DNA from: Bacillota bacterium
GTDB lineage: Bacteria; Eremiobacterota; SpSt-956; JAKJGF01
Length of the DNA: 10,142 bases
Assembly: GCA_029555925.1 (NCBI GenBank)
Contig: JAKPQU010000467.1
Span: 1-10,142, forward strand
Reading direction: 5' to 3'
The notes below the pieces were generated by a model. The model did no database searches, was not told where the DNA came from, and worked only from the letters and a program-made list of their open reading frames with translations. Positions 1 through 5,262 of this stretch are shown here, one piece after another. Position numbers and translations under genes: made by a program. Each line of letters begins with the position of its first letter. Position 1 is the first letter of the stretch.

Positions 1-65
1 ATAAAACTTTTGATATAAGAACAATAATCGGCGGTTAAATTGTTGTTTAATTCAAAAACATTCAT
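1..65 (-). CDS. N-terminus of a large protein, possibly a DEAD/DEAH-box helicase (partial)
   Basis: Reading the minus strand from an ATG at 65-63 gives 21 codons starting MNVFELNNNL and containing ADYCSYIKSF before the window ends. A clear GGAGG lies at 73-77 with a 7-nt spacer, so this is a real gene start. From memory, the FEL-x5-L-x2-DY-x2-Y-x-(K/R)SF pattern is the typical N-terminus of very large DEAD/DEAH-box helicases (often with DUF1998) common in defence islands. No helicase motif is visible here, so the family call rests on about 20 residues and is tentative; the existence of a CDS is much safer. It is divergent from the GGDEF gene to its right. Confidence 0.6.
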   Translation of the reverse strand, partial: MNVFELNNNLTADYCSYIKSF

Positions 66-190
66 TAATATACCTCCAGTATCAATTATTCTCTATTTTA
101 AATTTAGATATATATACTATAGAATCCTTCAAATTAATAAGGGACTGTAAAAAAACAACCCTGGCAAAGTGTTAGAACGGTTATAATCCT

Positions 191-220
191 CGCGTCACGC
201 GTTACGCGTTACGCGTCACG
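191..220 (+). repeat. Heptanucleotide array, four units
   Basis: Four successive 7-mers are read: CGCGTCA, CGCGTTA, CGCGTTA, CGCGTCA, then CG. The same unit recurs at several other intergenic positions in the window. It is GC-rich against an AT-rich background. It is partly self-complementary (ACGCGT), so arrays can fold. Confidence 0.9.
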
Positions 221-392
221 ATATAGACGTAAATATGATTGGGTTATTTCTTGACAACCCCTAATATTAGATATAACAAAATTAACAACATCGGTCTTAA
301 ATGCAAAATCTACTGATATTACAGCCTTCCCAAAGGCCAACAGGGGCAAAAAACAACTAATGAAAATCCTGTTTTAAAAGCTATCATAGCTC

Positions 393-421
393 TTGACAGA
401 TCTCTTATATTGATATAATAT
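393..421 (+). promoter_or_regulatory. Sigma-70-type promoter for the GGDEF gene
   Basis: A perfect -35 TTGACA (393-398) is followed at 17 nt by TAATAT (416-421). An overlapping TATAAT at 414-419, preceded by an extended -10 TGa at 411-413, has a shorter 15-nt spacer. Transcription would start near 427, giving a leader of about 30 nt before the ATG at 459. Confidence 0.7.
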
Positions 422-446
422 ATAAGTATAATATATTAATATAAGA
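403..446. repeat. 20-bp inverted repeat overlapping the -10 and ribosome binding site
   Basis: Arms 403-422 and 427-446 are complementary at 18 of 20 positions around a 4-nt centre. The left arm covers the -10 region and the right arm reaches the AGAGG ribosome binding site (444-448). Because the predicted start site lies near the centre, the left arm would not be transcribed, so a DNA operator is more plausible than an RNA hairpin. All-AT composition raises the chance of coincidence. Confidence 0.5.
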
Positions 447-458
447 GGTGAATATAAT

Positions 459-1418
459 ATGTCAAAACAATATGATAGTCTCACCAATTTATTAACAAAA
501 AAAACTTTTTTTGAGTATCTGGAGGAAACACTTCAAAAACACAGTGACACAAATATTGCTATGGCTCTTATGGACATAGACATGTTCAAAGAGTTCAACG
601 ATAAGGAAGGACACCTTATGGGCGACGAAATCATAAAGCAGATAGCGGAAATACTCAAAAGCAATGCAAGACCGGGTGAACTCATAGGACGATACGGAGG
701 GGACGAATTTATTTTATATTTTCCCGATACAACTTCCGAAATGGCTCTTATTTTTCTGGAAGAAATACGTAAAATGATTGCAGAGACAGAGCTTACTCTG
801 AGAGTACAGGACAGATATCTGAAAAAGAAAATTACCATCAGTACGGGTGTGGCAGTATATCCGAAAGATGCAAAAACTGCAATAGAACTCCTGAGAAAAA
901 GTGATGAGGCACTTTACAGGGCAAAAAAAGAAGGAAGAAACAAAGTCTGCCTCTCTACCGGTGAAGAGAGAATGAAGTCGAAGACCAATTTTTACAGCAC
1001 CCATCAACTGGAAAGACTTTCACTCATAGCAAAGGAAACAAAGAAAAGCGAGTCTTTCCTGCTCCGTGAGGCTCTTGATGATCTTATAAAAAAATATACC
1101 GATATAAAACAGAAAGAACATACCCTTCTGGAAGTTCAACTGGGGAAAGGTCTCCTGGATTTAGTAGATCCTTCAAAAAAGGGCCCCCTTCTTGAAGCAG
1201 TTACTGTCATAAGACAGGATATAGAAAAAGAACTGGGCTTTATTCTACCGGGAGTGAGATACAGAGACAATCTCTCTCTAAAACCTCTGGAATATGTTAT
1301 TATAGTAAGAGACAACATAGTAGCAGGGAAAGAACTTTCAGAATTCAATGAACAGAGTAAAGATGTAATAGCAAAACATATGAAAGAAACTTTTAAAGAA
1401 CATATAACGAGACTTTAG
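459..1418 (+). CDS. GGDEF diguanylate cyclase fused to ribbon-helix-helix and FlhA-like segments
   Basis: Residues 4-165 form a GGDEF domain, which makes c-di-GMP from two GTP: DID metal site at 39-41, N47 and the GHLMGDE region at 51-57, and an intact GGDEF at 80-84. The product-inhibition I-site is RPGE (71-74) rather than RxxD, so feedback may be weakened. Residues ~174-213 match a ribbon-helix-helix pattern: a short strand (TNFYS) followed by two helices with KKSESFLLREALDDLIKKY. Residues 222-292 closely resemble the first part of the FlhA/HrcV export-gate cytoplasmic domain (LGKGLLDLVDP, IRQDIEKELGF, PGVRYRDNLSLKP, VAGKEL). Residues 301-318 (KDVIAKHMKETFKEHITR) match a later FlhA helix, with the intervening part missing. 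No membrane segment is seen, so the protein should be cytosolic. The ATG has AGAGGTG at 444-450. The GGDEF call is firm; the role of the tail is unknown. Confidence 0.93.
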   Translation: MSKQYDSLTNLLTKKTFFEYLEETLQKHSDTNIAMALMDIDMFKEFNDKEGHLMGDEIIKQIAEILKSNARPGELIGRYGGDEFILYFPDTTSEMALIFLEEIRKMIAETELTLRVQDRYLKKKITISTGVAVYPKDAKTAIELLRKSDEALYRAKKEGRNKVCLSTGEERMKSKTNFYSTHQLERLSLIAKETKKSESFLLREALDDLIKKYTDIKQKEHTLLEVQLGKGLLDLVDPSKKGPLLEAVTVIRQDIEKELGFILPGVRYRDNLSLKPLEYVIIVRDNIVAGKELSEFNEQSKDVIAKHMKETFKEHITRL

Positions 1419-1424
1419 CAGTAA

Positions 1425-1463
1425 TGGTGAGCAGTGAGTAAAGCAGGACAATTTTGCTCACCA
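1425..1463 (+). terminator. Possible terminator hairpin after the GGDEF gene
   Basis: A 9-bp perfect stem, TGGTGAGCA (1425-1433) with TGCTCACCA (1455-1463), has a long 21-nt loop and is followed only by a weak T-rich stretch. The left arm is also part of two GTGA-type heptads (GTGAGCA GTGAGTA, 1427-1440). Termination is plausible but not strong. Confidence 0.4.
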
Positions 1464-1477
1464 CTTTATATGAGAAT

Positions 1478-1535
1478 CGTAACGCGTAACGCGTAACGAG
1501 AGGATTAACAGTAATTTGTTATGAACTACACTATA
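1478..1535 (+). repeat. Heptad array joined to a solo end of the MITE-like element
   Basis: Three CGTAACG heptads (1478-1498) are followed, 19 nt later, by GTTATGAACTACACTATA (1518-1535), one mismatch from the right end of the complete elements downstream. The distance from the last heptad to the end is 37 nt, the same as in the complete copies. No left end was found, so this is a partial or decayed copy. Its end forms an inverted repeat (17 of 18 bp) with the start of the adjacent complete copy at 1548. Confidence 0.65.
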
Positions 1536-1547
1536 ATATTCTCTAAA

Positions 1548-1680
1548 TATAGTGTATTTCATAACTTATTAGAATTTAAATGATTCGTAATGCGTAATGG
1601 GTTGTTATCCCTTCGCATCACGCATCACGCTTTACGTATTACGAGTTTATTAATTATGGATTGTTATGAAACTAACTATA
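1548..1680 (-). mobile_element. MITE-like element, copy 1 (reverse orientation)
   Basis: This 133-bp element has terminal inverted repeats of the form TATAGTnnnTTTCATAAC and is the reverse complement of the elements at 8028-8172 and 9951-10081. The interior carries heptads of GTRA type on one arm and the complementary type on the other, so the whole element can fold into a long imperfect hairpin. It encodes nothing. TA at both outer edges fits insertion at TA, as in IS630/Tc1-mariner-type elements; this is inference and no parent transposase is visible. Its outer end joins AT to give TATAAT at 1677-1682, 30 bp before the next start codon. Confidence 0.75.
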
Positions 1681-1711
1681 ATTAATCTCACTATTCCAAA
1701 GGAGCTTTCTT

Positions 1712-1993
1712 ATGCAATATACTGCAGGGCCATGGCTTTTTGACAGAGGACTCATATTAAGTCTTTTCGGTGATATTCTGGCAGAACTTCCATGCCGGGA
1801 TGAATATTATAGAGGGAATGGAAGTCTCATGGCTTCTTCTCCGGAAATGTATAGATATCTAAAGAAAATGATAGATGCTCTGGAAGAAGCAAGAAATATC
1901 ATAGACGAAAAATTGCCTGATTATGACACAGAAAAATGGGATAAAATTCTGCAGGCAGCCAGAGAGGTAATCAATATAGCAGAAAGTCCTTGA
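1712..1993 (+). CDS. Small phage-type protein with TxGPW and SLMASSPEMY motifs, function unknown
   Basis: This 93-aa protein has AAAGGAG at 1698-1704 and an ATG 8 nt later. It begins MQYTAGPWLFDRG and has GSLMASSPEMYRYLKKMID in the middle. This combination, T-x-GPW near the start and then a (R/S)LIAAAPE(M/L)-like segment leading into a helix, matches small hypothetical proteins common in phages and prophages, from memory of that family. No biochemical role is known to me. The C-terminal half is helical and charged. No other phage gene is seen nearby, so it looks like a solitary passenger. It lies directly downstream of the MITE-like element, whose end could provide its -10. Confidence 0.75.
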   Translation: MQYTAGPWLFDRGLILSLFGDILAELPCRDEYYRGNGSLMASSPEMYRYLKKMIDALEEARNIIDEKLPDYDTEKWDKILQAAREVINIAESP

Positions 1994-2019
1994 ACAGTTC
2001 TCCAATAATCTGCTATAAT
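1990..2019 (+). promoter_or_regulatory. Candidate promoter for the radical SAM gene
   Basis: TTGAAC (1990-1995) and a perfect TATAAT (2014-2019) are separated by 18 nt. The -10 sits in the loop of a 6-bp inverted repeat, ATCTGC (2008-2013) and GCAGAT (2022-2027), which could be an operator. The transcript would carry a ~140-nt leader with a heptad array. Confidence 0.45.
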
Positions 2020-2082
2020 ATGCAGATCTTAAGAATGAATATATTACTGACCTGAGCATCTGTAATAAAAGTTCTCCTCCCG

Positions 2083-2105
2083 CGCGTTACGCGTTACGCG
2101 TCACG
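2083..2105 (+). repeat. Heptanucleotide array, three units
   Basis: The units are CGCGTTA, CGCGTTA, CGCGTCA, then CG. It lies in the leader of the radical SAM gene, about 46 bp before its ribosome binding site. Confidence 0.9.
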
Positions 2106-2166
2106 AGAGCAAATATGTATTATTTATGCTCACCACAGTAAATAAAATGACAGAGGAAAAAACAAG

Positions 2167-3045
2167 GTGAGATATATAGAGCCGGTATTCAGACCTCCCT
2201 CTGAAGGAGACAGTTATATACTTCAGATTACGTACGGATGCAGTCATAACAGATGTTCTTTCTGCGGAATGTACAGGAAAAAACATTTCTCTATAAGACC
2301 CATGGAAGAAATCCTGGAAGACATAAGAGATGCATCAAAGGTAATGCCATGGACAAGAAGGGTTTTTCTTGCAGACGGGGATGCCTTCATATTAAAAACA
2401 GATTTTTTAGTCTCTGTGCTGGAACACTTGAATAAAGGGTTTCCACATCTCCAAAGGGCCGGCATATATGCAAATCCTCATGGCATTTTAAGTAAAAGCA
2501 ATGAAGAACTCGGAGAATTAAAAAAATTAAAACTCTCTATAAGCTATCTCGGACTGGAAAGCGGTCATGAAGATACATTAAAATCGGTAAATAAAGGTTT
2601 TACAGCAGAAGAAATGATAAATTGTGTCATAAAAGCACAGGAATGTGACATAAAAATGTCTGTAATAATACTGCTCGGTCTCGGAGGAAATACACATTCA
2701 AAAGAACATGCCCTGAAAACTGCAGATGCGCTTAACAGGATGAATCCGAAATATCTTTCTGCTCTGACTCTTATGCCTGTTCCCGGAACACCGCTTTATG
2801 AAGCATATAAAAAAGGAAATTTTATACTACCGGAAGCAGAAGATATGTTAAAAGAACTGAGATTGATAATAGAACATCTGGAACTGAAAGGGACAATATT
2901 CCGCTCCGATCATGCCTCCAATTATCTCCCTCTGAAGGGCCGTTTCCCGAAAGATAAGGAAAATTTACTTTCTGATATCCATTACACTCTGGAACATATA
3001 AATGAAGAATTCTCTATTATACCCGAATTTTTAAGAGGTCTTTAG
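2167..3045 (+). CDS. Radical SAM protein
   Basis: This 292-aa protein reductively cleaves S-adenosylmethionine with a 4Fe-4S cluster; its substrate is unknown. The cluster cysteines are C25, C30 and C33 in YGCSHNRCSFCGMY. The spacing is CX4CX2C, one residue longer than the canonical CX3CX2C, and from memory is normal for the subfamily with this TxGCSHNxCxFCxMY signature. Other family features are the N-terminal EPVFRPPSEGDS, FLADGDA (67-73), YLGLESGHE (127-135), MPVPGTPLY (203-211) and the C-terminal SNYLPLKGRFPKDKENLL. No SPASM or B12-binding domain is present. The start is GTG, with AGAGGA at 2152-2157 and a 9-nt spacer; no in-frame ATG fits better. The last 15 bp overlap the convergent ribbon-helix-helix gene. 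I cannot name the reaction. Confidence 0.9.
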   Translation: MRYIEPVFRPPSEGDSYILQITYGCSHNRCSFCGMYRKKHFSIRPMEEILEDIRDASKVMPWTRRVFLADGDAFILKTDFLVSVLEHLNKGFPHLQRAGIYANPHGILSKSNEELGELKKLKLSISYLGLESGHEDTLKSVNKGFTAEEMINCVIKAQECDIKMSVIILLGLGGNTHSKEHALKTADALNRMNPKYLSALTLMPVPGTPLYEAYKKGNFILPEAEDMLKELRLIIEHLELKGTIFRSDHASNYLPLKGRFPKDKENLLSDIHYTLEHINEEFSIIPEFLRGL

Positions 3046-3279
3046 ACACACATCAAAATCTCTCATGCTATCGTCCAGATCCTTCATAAAAAGAGGATCC
3101 ATGGGAGCTTCTAACATAGTTTTATAAAGTCTTTCCTTTTCGATTTTCTTCGAATATTCCTCTAAAGCCTGTTTTACACCGCTATTTAAAGAAGGAATGT
3201 ATTTCTCTCTGGCATATTCCTTAAATTTTTCCAGCAGAACTACAGGTATTGAGAAAGTAACATTTTTTAGATTTCTCAT
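3031..3279 (-). CDS. Ribbon-helix-helix DNA-binding protein, antitoxin-like
   Basis: This 82-aa protein starts at an ATG preceded by GGGGTG (3285-3290, complement). Residues 6-11 (NVTFSI) fit the DNA-contacting strand, and two helices follow at ~13-25 and ~30-46 (SLNSGVKQALEEYSKK), the CopG/Arc-type layout. The C-terminal ~35 residues are charged (LEAPMDPLFMKDLDDSMRDFD), as in antitoxins whose tail wraps a toxin. No toxin gene is adjacent on either side. It lies 42 bp downstream of the M20D gene on the same strand and is probably co-transcribed, so it could equally be a regulator of that unit. The 3' end overlaps the radical SAM gene tail to tail. Confidence 0.8.
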   Translation of the reverse strand: MRNLKNVTFSIPVVLLEKFKEYAREKYIPSLNSGVKQALEEYSKKIEKERLYKTMLEAPMDPLFMKDLDDSMRDFDVCLKTS

Positions 3280-3321
3280 AGAATCACCCCAATATAGGGA
3301 AATGAAAACCCATCAACAATC

Positions 3322-4518
3322 CTAAAAATTTTCATTTAAAAACTCAATAGCCACCCGTGCAAGTGCTGCTGCTCCGTGAGCCATGGCTTTTTCGTCAAAA
3401 TCAAATTTCGGATGATGGTGGGGATAGGCAGTATTCTCTCCCTCTCCCCTGCCTCCGAGGCCCATAAATACGGAAGGAACTTTACTTGCAAAATAGGAAA
3501 AATCTTCTGACCCCATGATGGGATGTTTTTCCCTTTTCAGACAGCCTCCAGGCATGAAATCTTCAAGATAGTTCCATACTTTATCCGTTAATGTTTCATC
3601 ATTTATTCCCACAATATATCCCGGTATAAAATTTACGGAACATTCTCCACCTGACATTTCCGCAGTAGATTTAGCAATTTTCTCAAGCCAGTAGCGAAGA
3701 TCTTCTCCTACTTTATCGTTTAAATAACGAATAGTGCCTTTTAAAAATACCCTGTCAGGTATAATATTGCTCTTTGTTCCTCCTTCTATAATACCGACTG
3801 TAAGAACTGCAGGTTCGATGGGATCTATATGGCGGGAAACAATATGGTGTAGTTCCACAACGATTTTAGAGGCAATAAGAATTGTATCTACAGATTTATG
3901 AGGCACTGCGGCATGACCGCCTTTCCCTGTTACGGTAATTTCAAAATCATTCTGTGCGGCATGACTCGGGCCCTTAAGAAGCATCACCACACCACTTTTC
4001 GTAGCTGAATCTATATGAAGTCCTATCATAGAATCTACGGCAGGATTTTCCAGGACTCCGTCTTTTATCATAGGAAGTGCTCCGCCGATACATTCCTCTG
4101 CAGGCTGAAAAACAAGTTTTACGAAACCGGGAAATTCTTCTCTGAGATCGTGGAGAATTCTCGCTGCTCCCAGAAGCATTGCTACGTGACTGTCATGGCC
4201 GCAGGCATGCATAATACCGGGTTTTTTAGAAGCATAGGAAACGTCTTTCTGATCTGTCAGGGGAAGAGCATCCATATCGGCACGAAGACCGATACATTTT
4301 CCTTTACCGGCTTTACCTTCAATCAGGCCTGCTATACCGGTTTTACCAATTCCTGTTTTATAGCTTATGCCAATATTATCTAACTGTTCGCCGATTAATT
4401 CGGCCGTGTCATATTCTTCCATGCCAAGTTCAGGATTCTCGTGGATCTGCCTCCTTATTGAAGTCATAAAGGGCAATAATTCTTTTGCTTTTTCTAAAAT
4501 ATTTAATGTATCTGCCAT
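3322..4518 (-). CDS. M20D-family amidohydrolase / metallopeptidase
   Basis: This 398-aa protein is of full family length. M20D enzymes are cytosolic two-metal hydrolases that release an acyl or peptidyl group from an amino acid (hippurate, N-acyl amino acids, IAA-amino acids, N-acetyl-diaminopimelate). Visible motifs are RADMDALP (79-86), HACGHDSH (104-111) with the C106 and H108 metal ligands, FQPAEE (137-142) with E141 as likely general base and E142 as ligand, GLHID (H168), GKGGHAAVPH (198-207) of the dimerisation domain, MGSEDFSYF (335-343) and HHHPKFDFDE (367-376) supplying the last histidine. All key residues are intact. The ribosome binding site is AGAGG at 4527-4531 (complement). Substrate cannot be told from motifs; the absence of lysine-pathway neighbours gives no support for the diaminopimelate role. 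Confidence 0.95.
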   Translation of the reverse strand: MADTLNILEKAKELLPFMTSIRRQIHENPELGMEEYDTAELIGEQLDNIGISYKTGIGKTGIAGLIEGKAGKGKCIGLRADMDALPLTDQKDVSYASKKPGIMHACGHDSHVAMLLGAARILHDLREEFPGFVKLVFQPAEECIGGALPMIKDGVLENPAVDSMIGLHIDSATKSGVVMLLKGPSHAAQNDFEITVTGKGGHAAVPHKSVDTILIASKIVVELHHIVSRHIDPIEPAVLTVGIIEGGTKSNIIPDRVFLKGTIRYLNDKVGEDLRYWLEKIAKSTAEMSGGECSVNFIPGYIVGINDETLTDKVWNYLEDFMPGGCLKREKHPIMGSEDFSYFASKVPSVFMGLGGRGEGENTAYPHHHPKFDFDEKAMAHGAAALARVAIEFLNENF

Positions 4519-4542
4519 AGTTAAAACCTCTTTTCGTTAAAT

Positions 4543-4558
4543 CGTGACGCGTGACGCG
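4543..4558 (-). repeat. Short heptad array upstream of the M20D gene
   Basis: Two CGTGACG-type heptads plus two bases, placed 11 bp upstream of the M20D ribosome binding site on the minus strand. Confidence 0.8.
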
Positions 4559-4629
4559 AGGAATAAGATGCCGTCATAAATAACAATTTAACACAAAAAA
4601 AATAAAACTCTGTCAGATAAATCACTTTA

Positions 4630-4657
4630 GTGAAGGGTGAAGGGTGAAAAGTGAAGG
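4630..4657 (+). repeat. Heptad array of a second type, (GTGAAGG)n
   Basis: Four units are read: GTGAAGG, GTGAAGG, GTGAAAA, GTGAAGG. The period and GTGA core match the GTGACGC heptads elsewhere, but the last three bases differ. Confidence 0.85.
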
Positions 4658-4764
4658 GGATTGTTGAATATTAAAGTTCAAATATAACCTGCTATCAATT
4701 TTACTGTTTACAAATTAAAGGGATATCACAAAAATTTAAAGAATTATAAGTAGATGCTTATTAT

Positions 4765-4780
4765 CGCGTCACGTGTTACG
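4765..4780 (+). repeat. Short degenerate heptad array
   Basis: CGCGTCA followed by CGTGTTA and CG, a two-unit block with one change, placed just before the orphan Shine-Dalgarno. Confidence 0.75.
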
Positions 4781-4867
4781 ATCTCAAAGGAGGTTATTTA
4801 CAATTTGAGAATATAGTAAAACTTTCAAAAAAGAACTAACAGGCATGACCGGAGCGATCACAACCAG

Positions 4868-4972
4868 ATATGAGAATCAGTACCCAGTGAAGTGGCAAAC
4901 TTCATCATTCTCATTTAAAATATGAAAATGAATAGACAGTGAAGCATAAGGCTGCATCATTTTTATATAAAA
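4868..4972 (+). ncRNA. Two tandem structured hairpin units, candidate RNA element
   Basis: Two 53-nt segments (4868-4920 and 4920-4972, period 52) align without gaps at 38 of 53 positions. Each folds into an outer stem (4870-4877 with 4907-4914; 4920-4931 with 4957-4968), a large 5' asymmetric internal loop, and an inner stem capped by a 5-nt loop (4888-4893 with 4899-4904; 4940-4945 with 4951-4956). Between the units, G4874-C4910 becomes A-U and U4893-A4899 becomes C-G, both compensatory, and one G-C becomes G-U; one inner pair is lost. The sequence CAGTGAAG before the inner loop and CATCATT after it are shared. It does not match a riboswitch I know. No clear promoter was seen upstream. Confidence 0.5.
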
Positions 4973-4984
4973 ACCTTAAAAAGC

Positions 4985-5013
4985 TTGACAAATATAGTGC
5001 TTTTTGATATAGT
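4985..5013 (+). promoter_or_regulatory. Strong sigma-70-type promoter with extended -10
   Basis: TTGACA (4985-4990), a 17-nt spacer, and TATAGT (5008-5013) preceded by TGa (5005-5007). A 7-bp inverted repeat, AAAAAGC (4978-4984) and GCTTTTT (4999-5005), brackets the -35 and could be an operator. Transcription should start near 5020 and run into the leader hairpin and the terminators. Confidence 0.75.
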
Positions 5014-5051
5014 CTAAATACAAACTTGAATGTTTAAGGTGGTGAGGCATA

Positions 5052-5120
5052 ATGATACATAACATTAATAAATTTAATTTAATATGTAGTTTAATTGTGC
5101 CCGCCACCAGAAAGATTTAA
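5052..5120 (+). CDS. Predicted 22-aa leader peptide
   Basis: The ATG at 5052 follows AAGGTGG (5036-5042) and GTGAGG (5042-5047), and 22 codons are read to TAA. The peptide starts MIHNINKFNLIC and ends VPATRKI; it contains five Ile and three Asn but no run of one amino acid, so no obvious amino acid sensor is indicated. Ribosome binding site and start codon are both in the long hairpin, and the last third of the ORF forms its other arm. It may act through its translation rather than as a product; translation is not proven. Confidence 0.4.
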   Translation: MIHNINKFNLICSLIVPATRKI

Positions 5121-5145
5121 TATTTAATATAGATTATATAACCAG

Positions 5146-5181
5146 TTAAAACCGGTGGCGTTCCACCGGTTTTAATTTTTT
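5146..5181 (+). terminator. Strong intrinsic terminator (attenuator)
   Basis: A 13-bp perfect stem (5146-5158 with 5163-5175), a 4-nt loop CGTT, and six T immediately after. It ends the leader transcript unless segment 2 opens it. Confidence 0.85.
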
Positions 5182-5215
5182 ACAGGACTGCGGGCAATGC
5201 AGTCCTGTTTTATTT
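5182..5215 (+). terminator. Second tandem intrinsic terminator
   Basis: ACAGGACTGC (5182-5191) pairs with GCAGTCCTGT (5199-5208), 10 bp, loop GGGCAAT, followed by a T-rich tail from 5208. It begins right after the T-run of the first terminator, so read-through is doubly checked. Confidence 0.8.
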
Positions 5216-5219
5216 ATCC

Positions 5220-5242
5220 CGCGTCACGCGTTACGTGTCATG
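5220..5242 (+). repeat. Heptanucleotide array, three units
   Basis: CGCGTCA, CGCGTTA and CGTGTCA, then TG, ending 5 bp before the AAAGGAG of the next ORF. Confidence 0.8.
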
Positions 5243-5262
5243 AAACGAAAGGAGTGGTATTG

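Larger units (their letters stand above)
78..458. other. Intergenic region between two divergent genes
   Basis: No convincing gene is present. It holds a heptad array (191-220), a possible weak promoter (TTGACA 251-256, TATAAC 272-277, short 15-nt spacer), and a strong promoter and inverted repeat just before the GGDEF gene. A 19-codon ORF near 301-360 has no ribosome binding site and is not called. The start of the left-edge gene uses the first part of this gap as its leader on the minus strand. Confidence 0.6.
4559..4867. other. Intergenic stretch without a large gene
   Basis: This AT-rich stretch carries two heptad blocks, listed separately, and an orphan Shine-Dalgarno: AAAGGAGG at 4786-4793, inside the loop of a 7-bp hairpin (TCTCAAA 4782-4788 with TTTGAGA 4804-4810). 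The 14-mer AAGGAGGTTATTTA here is identical to the one before the lipoprotein start at 8209, but no ATG or GTG follows; the only nearby candidate, TTG at 4805, hits a stop after three codons. It may be the remains of a gene start. Confidence 0.5.
5038..5181 (+). promoter_or_regulatory. Candidate transcription-attenuation leader of the rsgA unit
   Basis: Four segments can pair in two exclusive ways. Segment 1 GGTGGTG (5038-5044) pairs with segment 2 CGCCACC (5102-5108), extended by 5046-5053 with 5094-5101 to a 15-bp stem with one bulged A. Segment 3 GGTGGCG (5154-5160) contributes to the left arm and loop of a terminator whose right arm, CCACCGG (5163-5169), is segment 4. Segment 2 is also perfectly complementary to segment 3, so 2:3 pairing would open the terminator. 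Segment 1 is the ribosome binding site of a 22-codon ORF and segment 2 lies in its codons 17-19, the layout of a translation-coupled attenuator. With ribosome stalling in mid ORF, read-through is predicted. This is inference from base pairing. Confidence 0.5.

Noticed and set aside
191..220. Heptad arrays as a CRISPR array
   Set aside because: Units are 7 bp and directly adjacent, with no spacers and no cas genes.
301..360. 19-codon ORF in the left intergenic region
   Set aside because: No ribosome binding site and no recognisable sequence.
3031..3321. A toxin gene forming a pair with the ribbon-helix-helix protein
   Set aside because: The neighbours on both sides are fully used by the radical SAM and M20D genes and neither resembles a toxin.
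4015..4383. 122-codon plus-strand ORF
   Set aside because: It lies antisense inside the M20D gene, has no ribosome binding site and a cysteine- and phenylalanine-rich composition typical of a shadow frame.
4868..4972. Tandem hairpins as a guanidine-II (mini-ykkC) riboswitch
   Set aside because: The ACGR loops that define that class are absent; the loops are GGCAA and ATAAG.
5020..5181. The leader transcript as 6S RNA
   Set aside because: The length is similar, but it lacks a closing stem joining the two ends and the large central bubble, and its pairing fits a leader ORF with a terminator better.
5197..5262. Upstream extension of the 38-aa ORF to an ATG at about 5197
   Set aside because: It would start inside the second terminator without a ribosome binding site; the ATG at 5263 has an ideal one.
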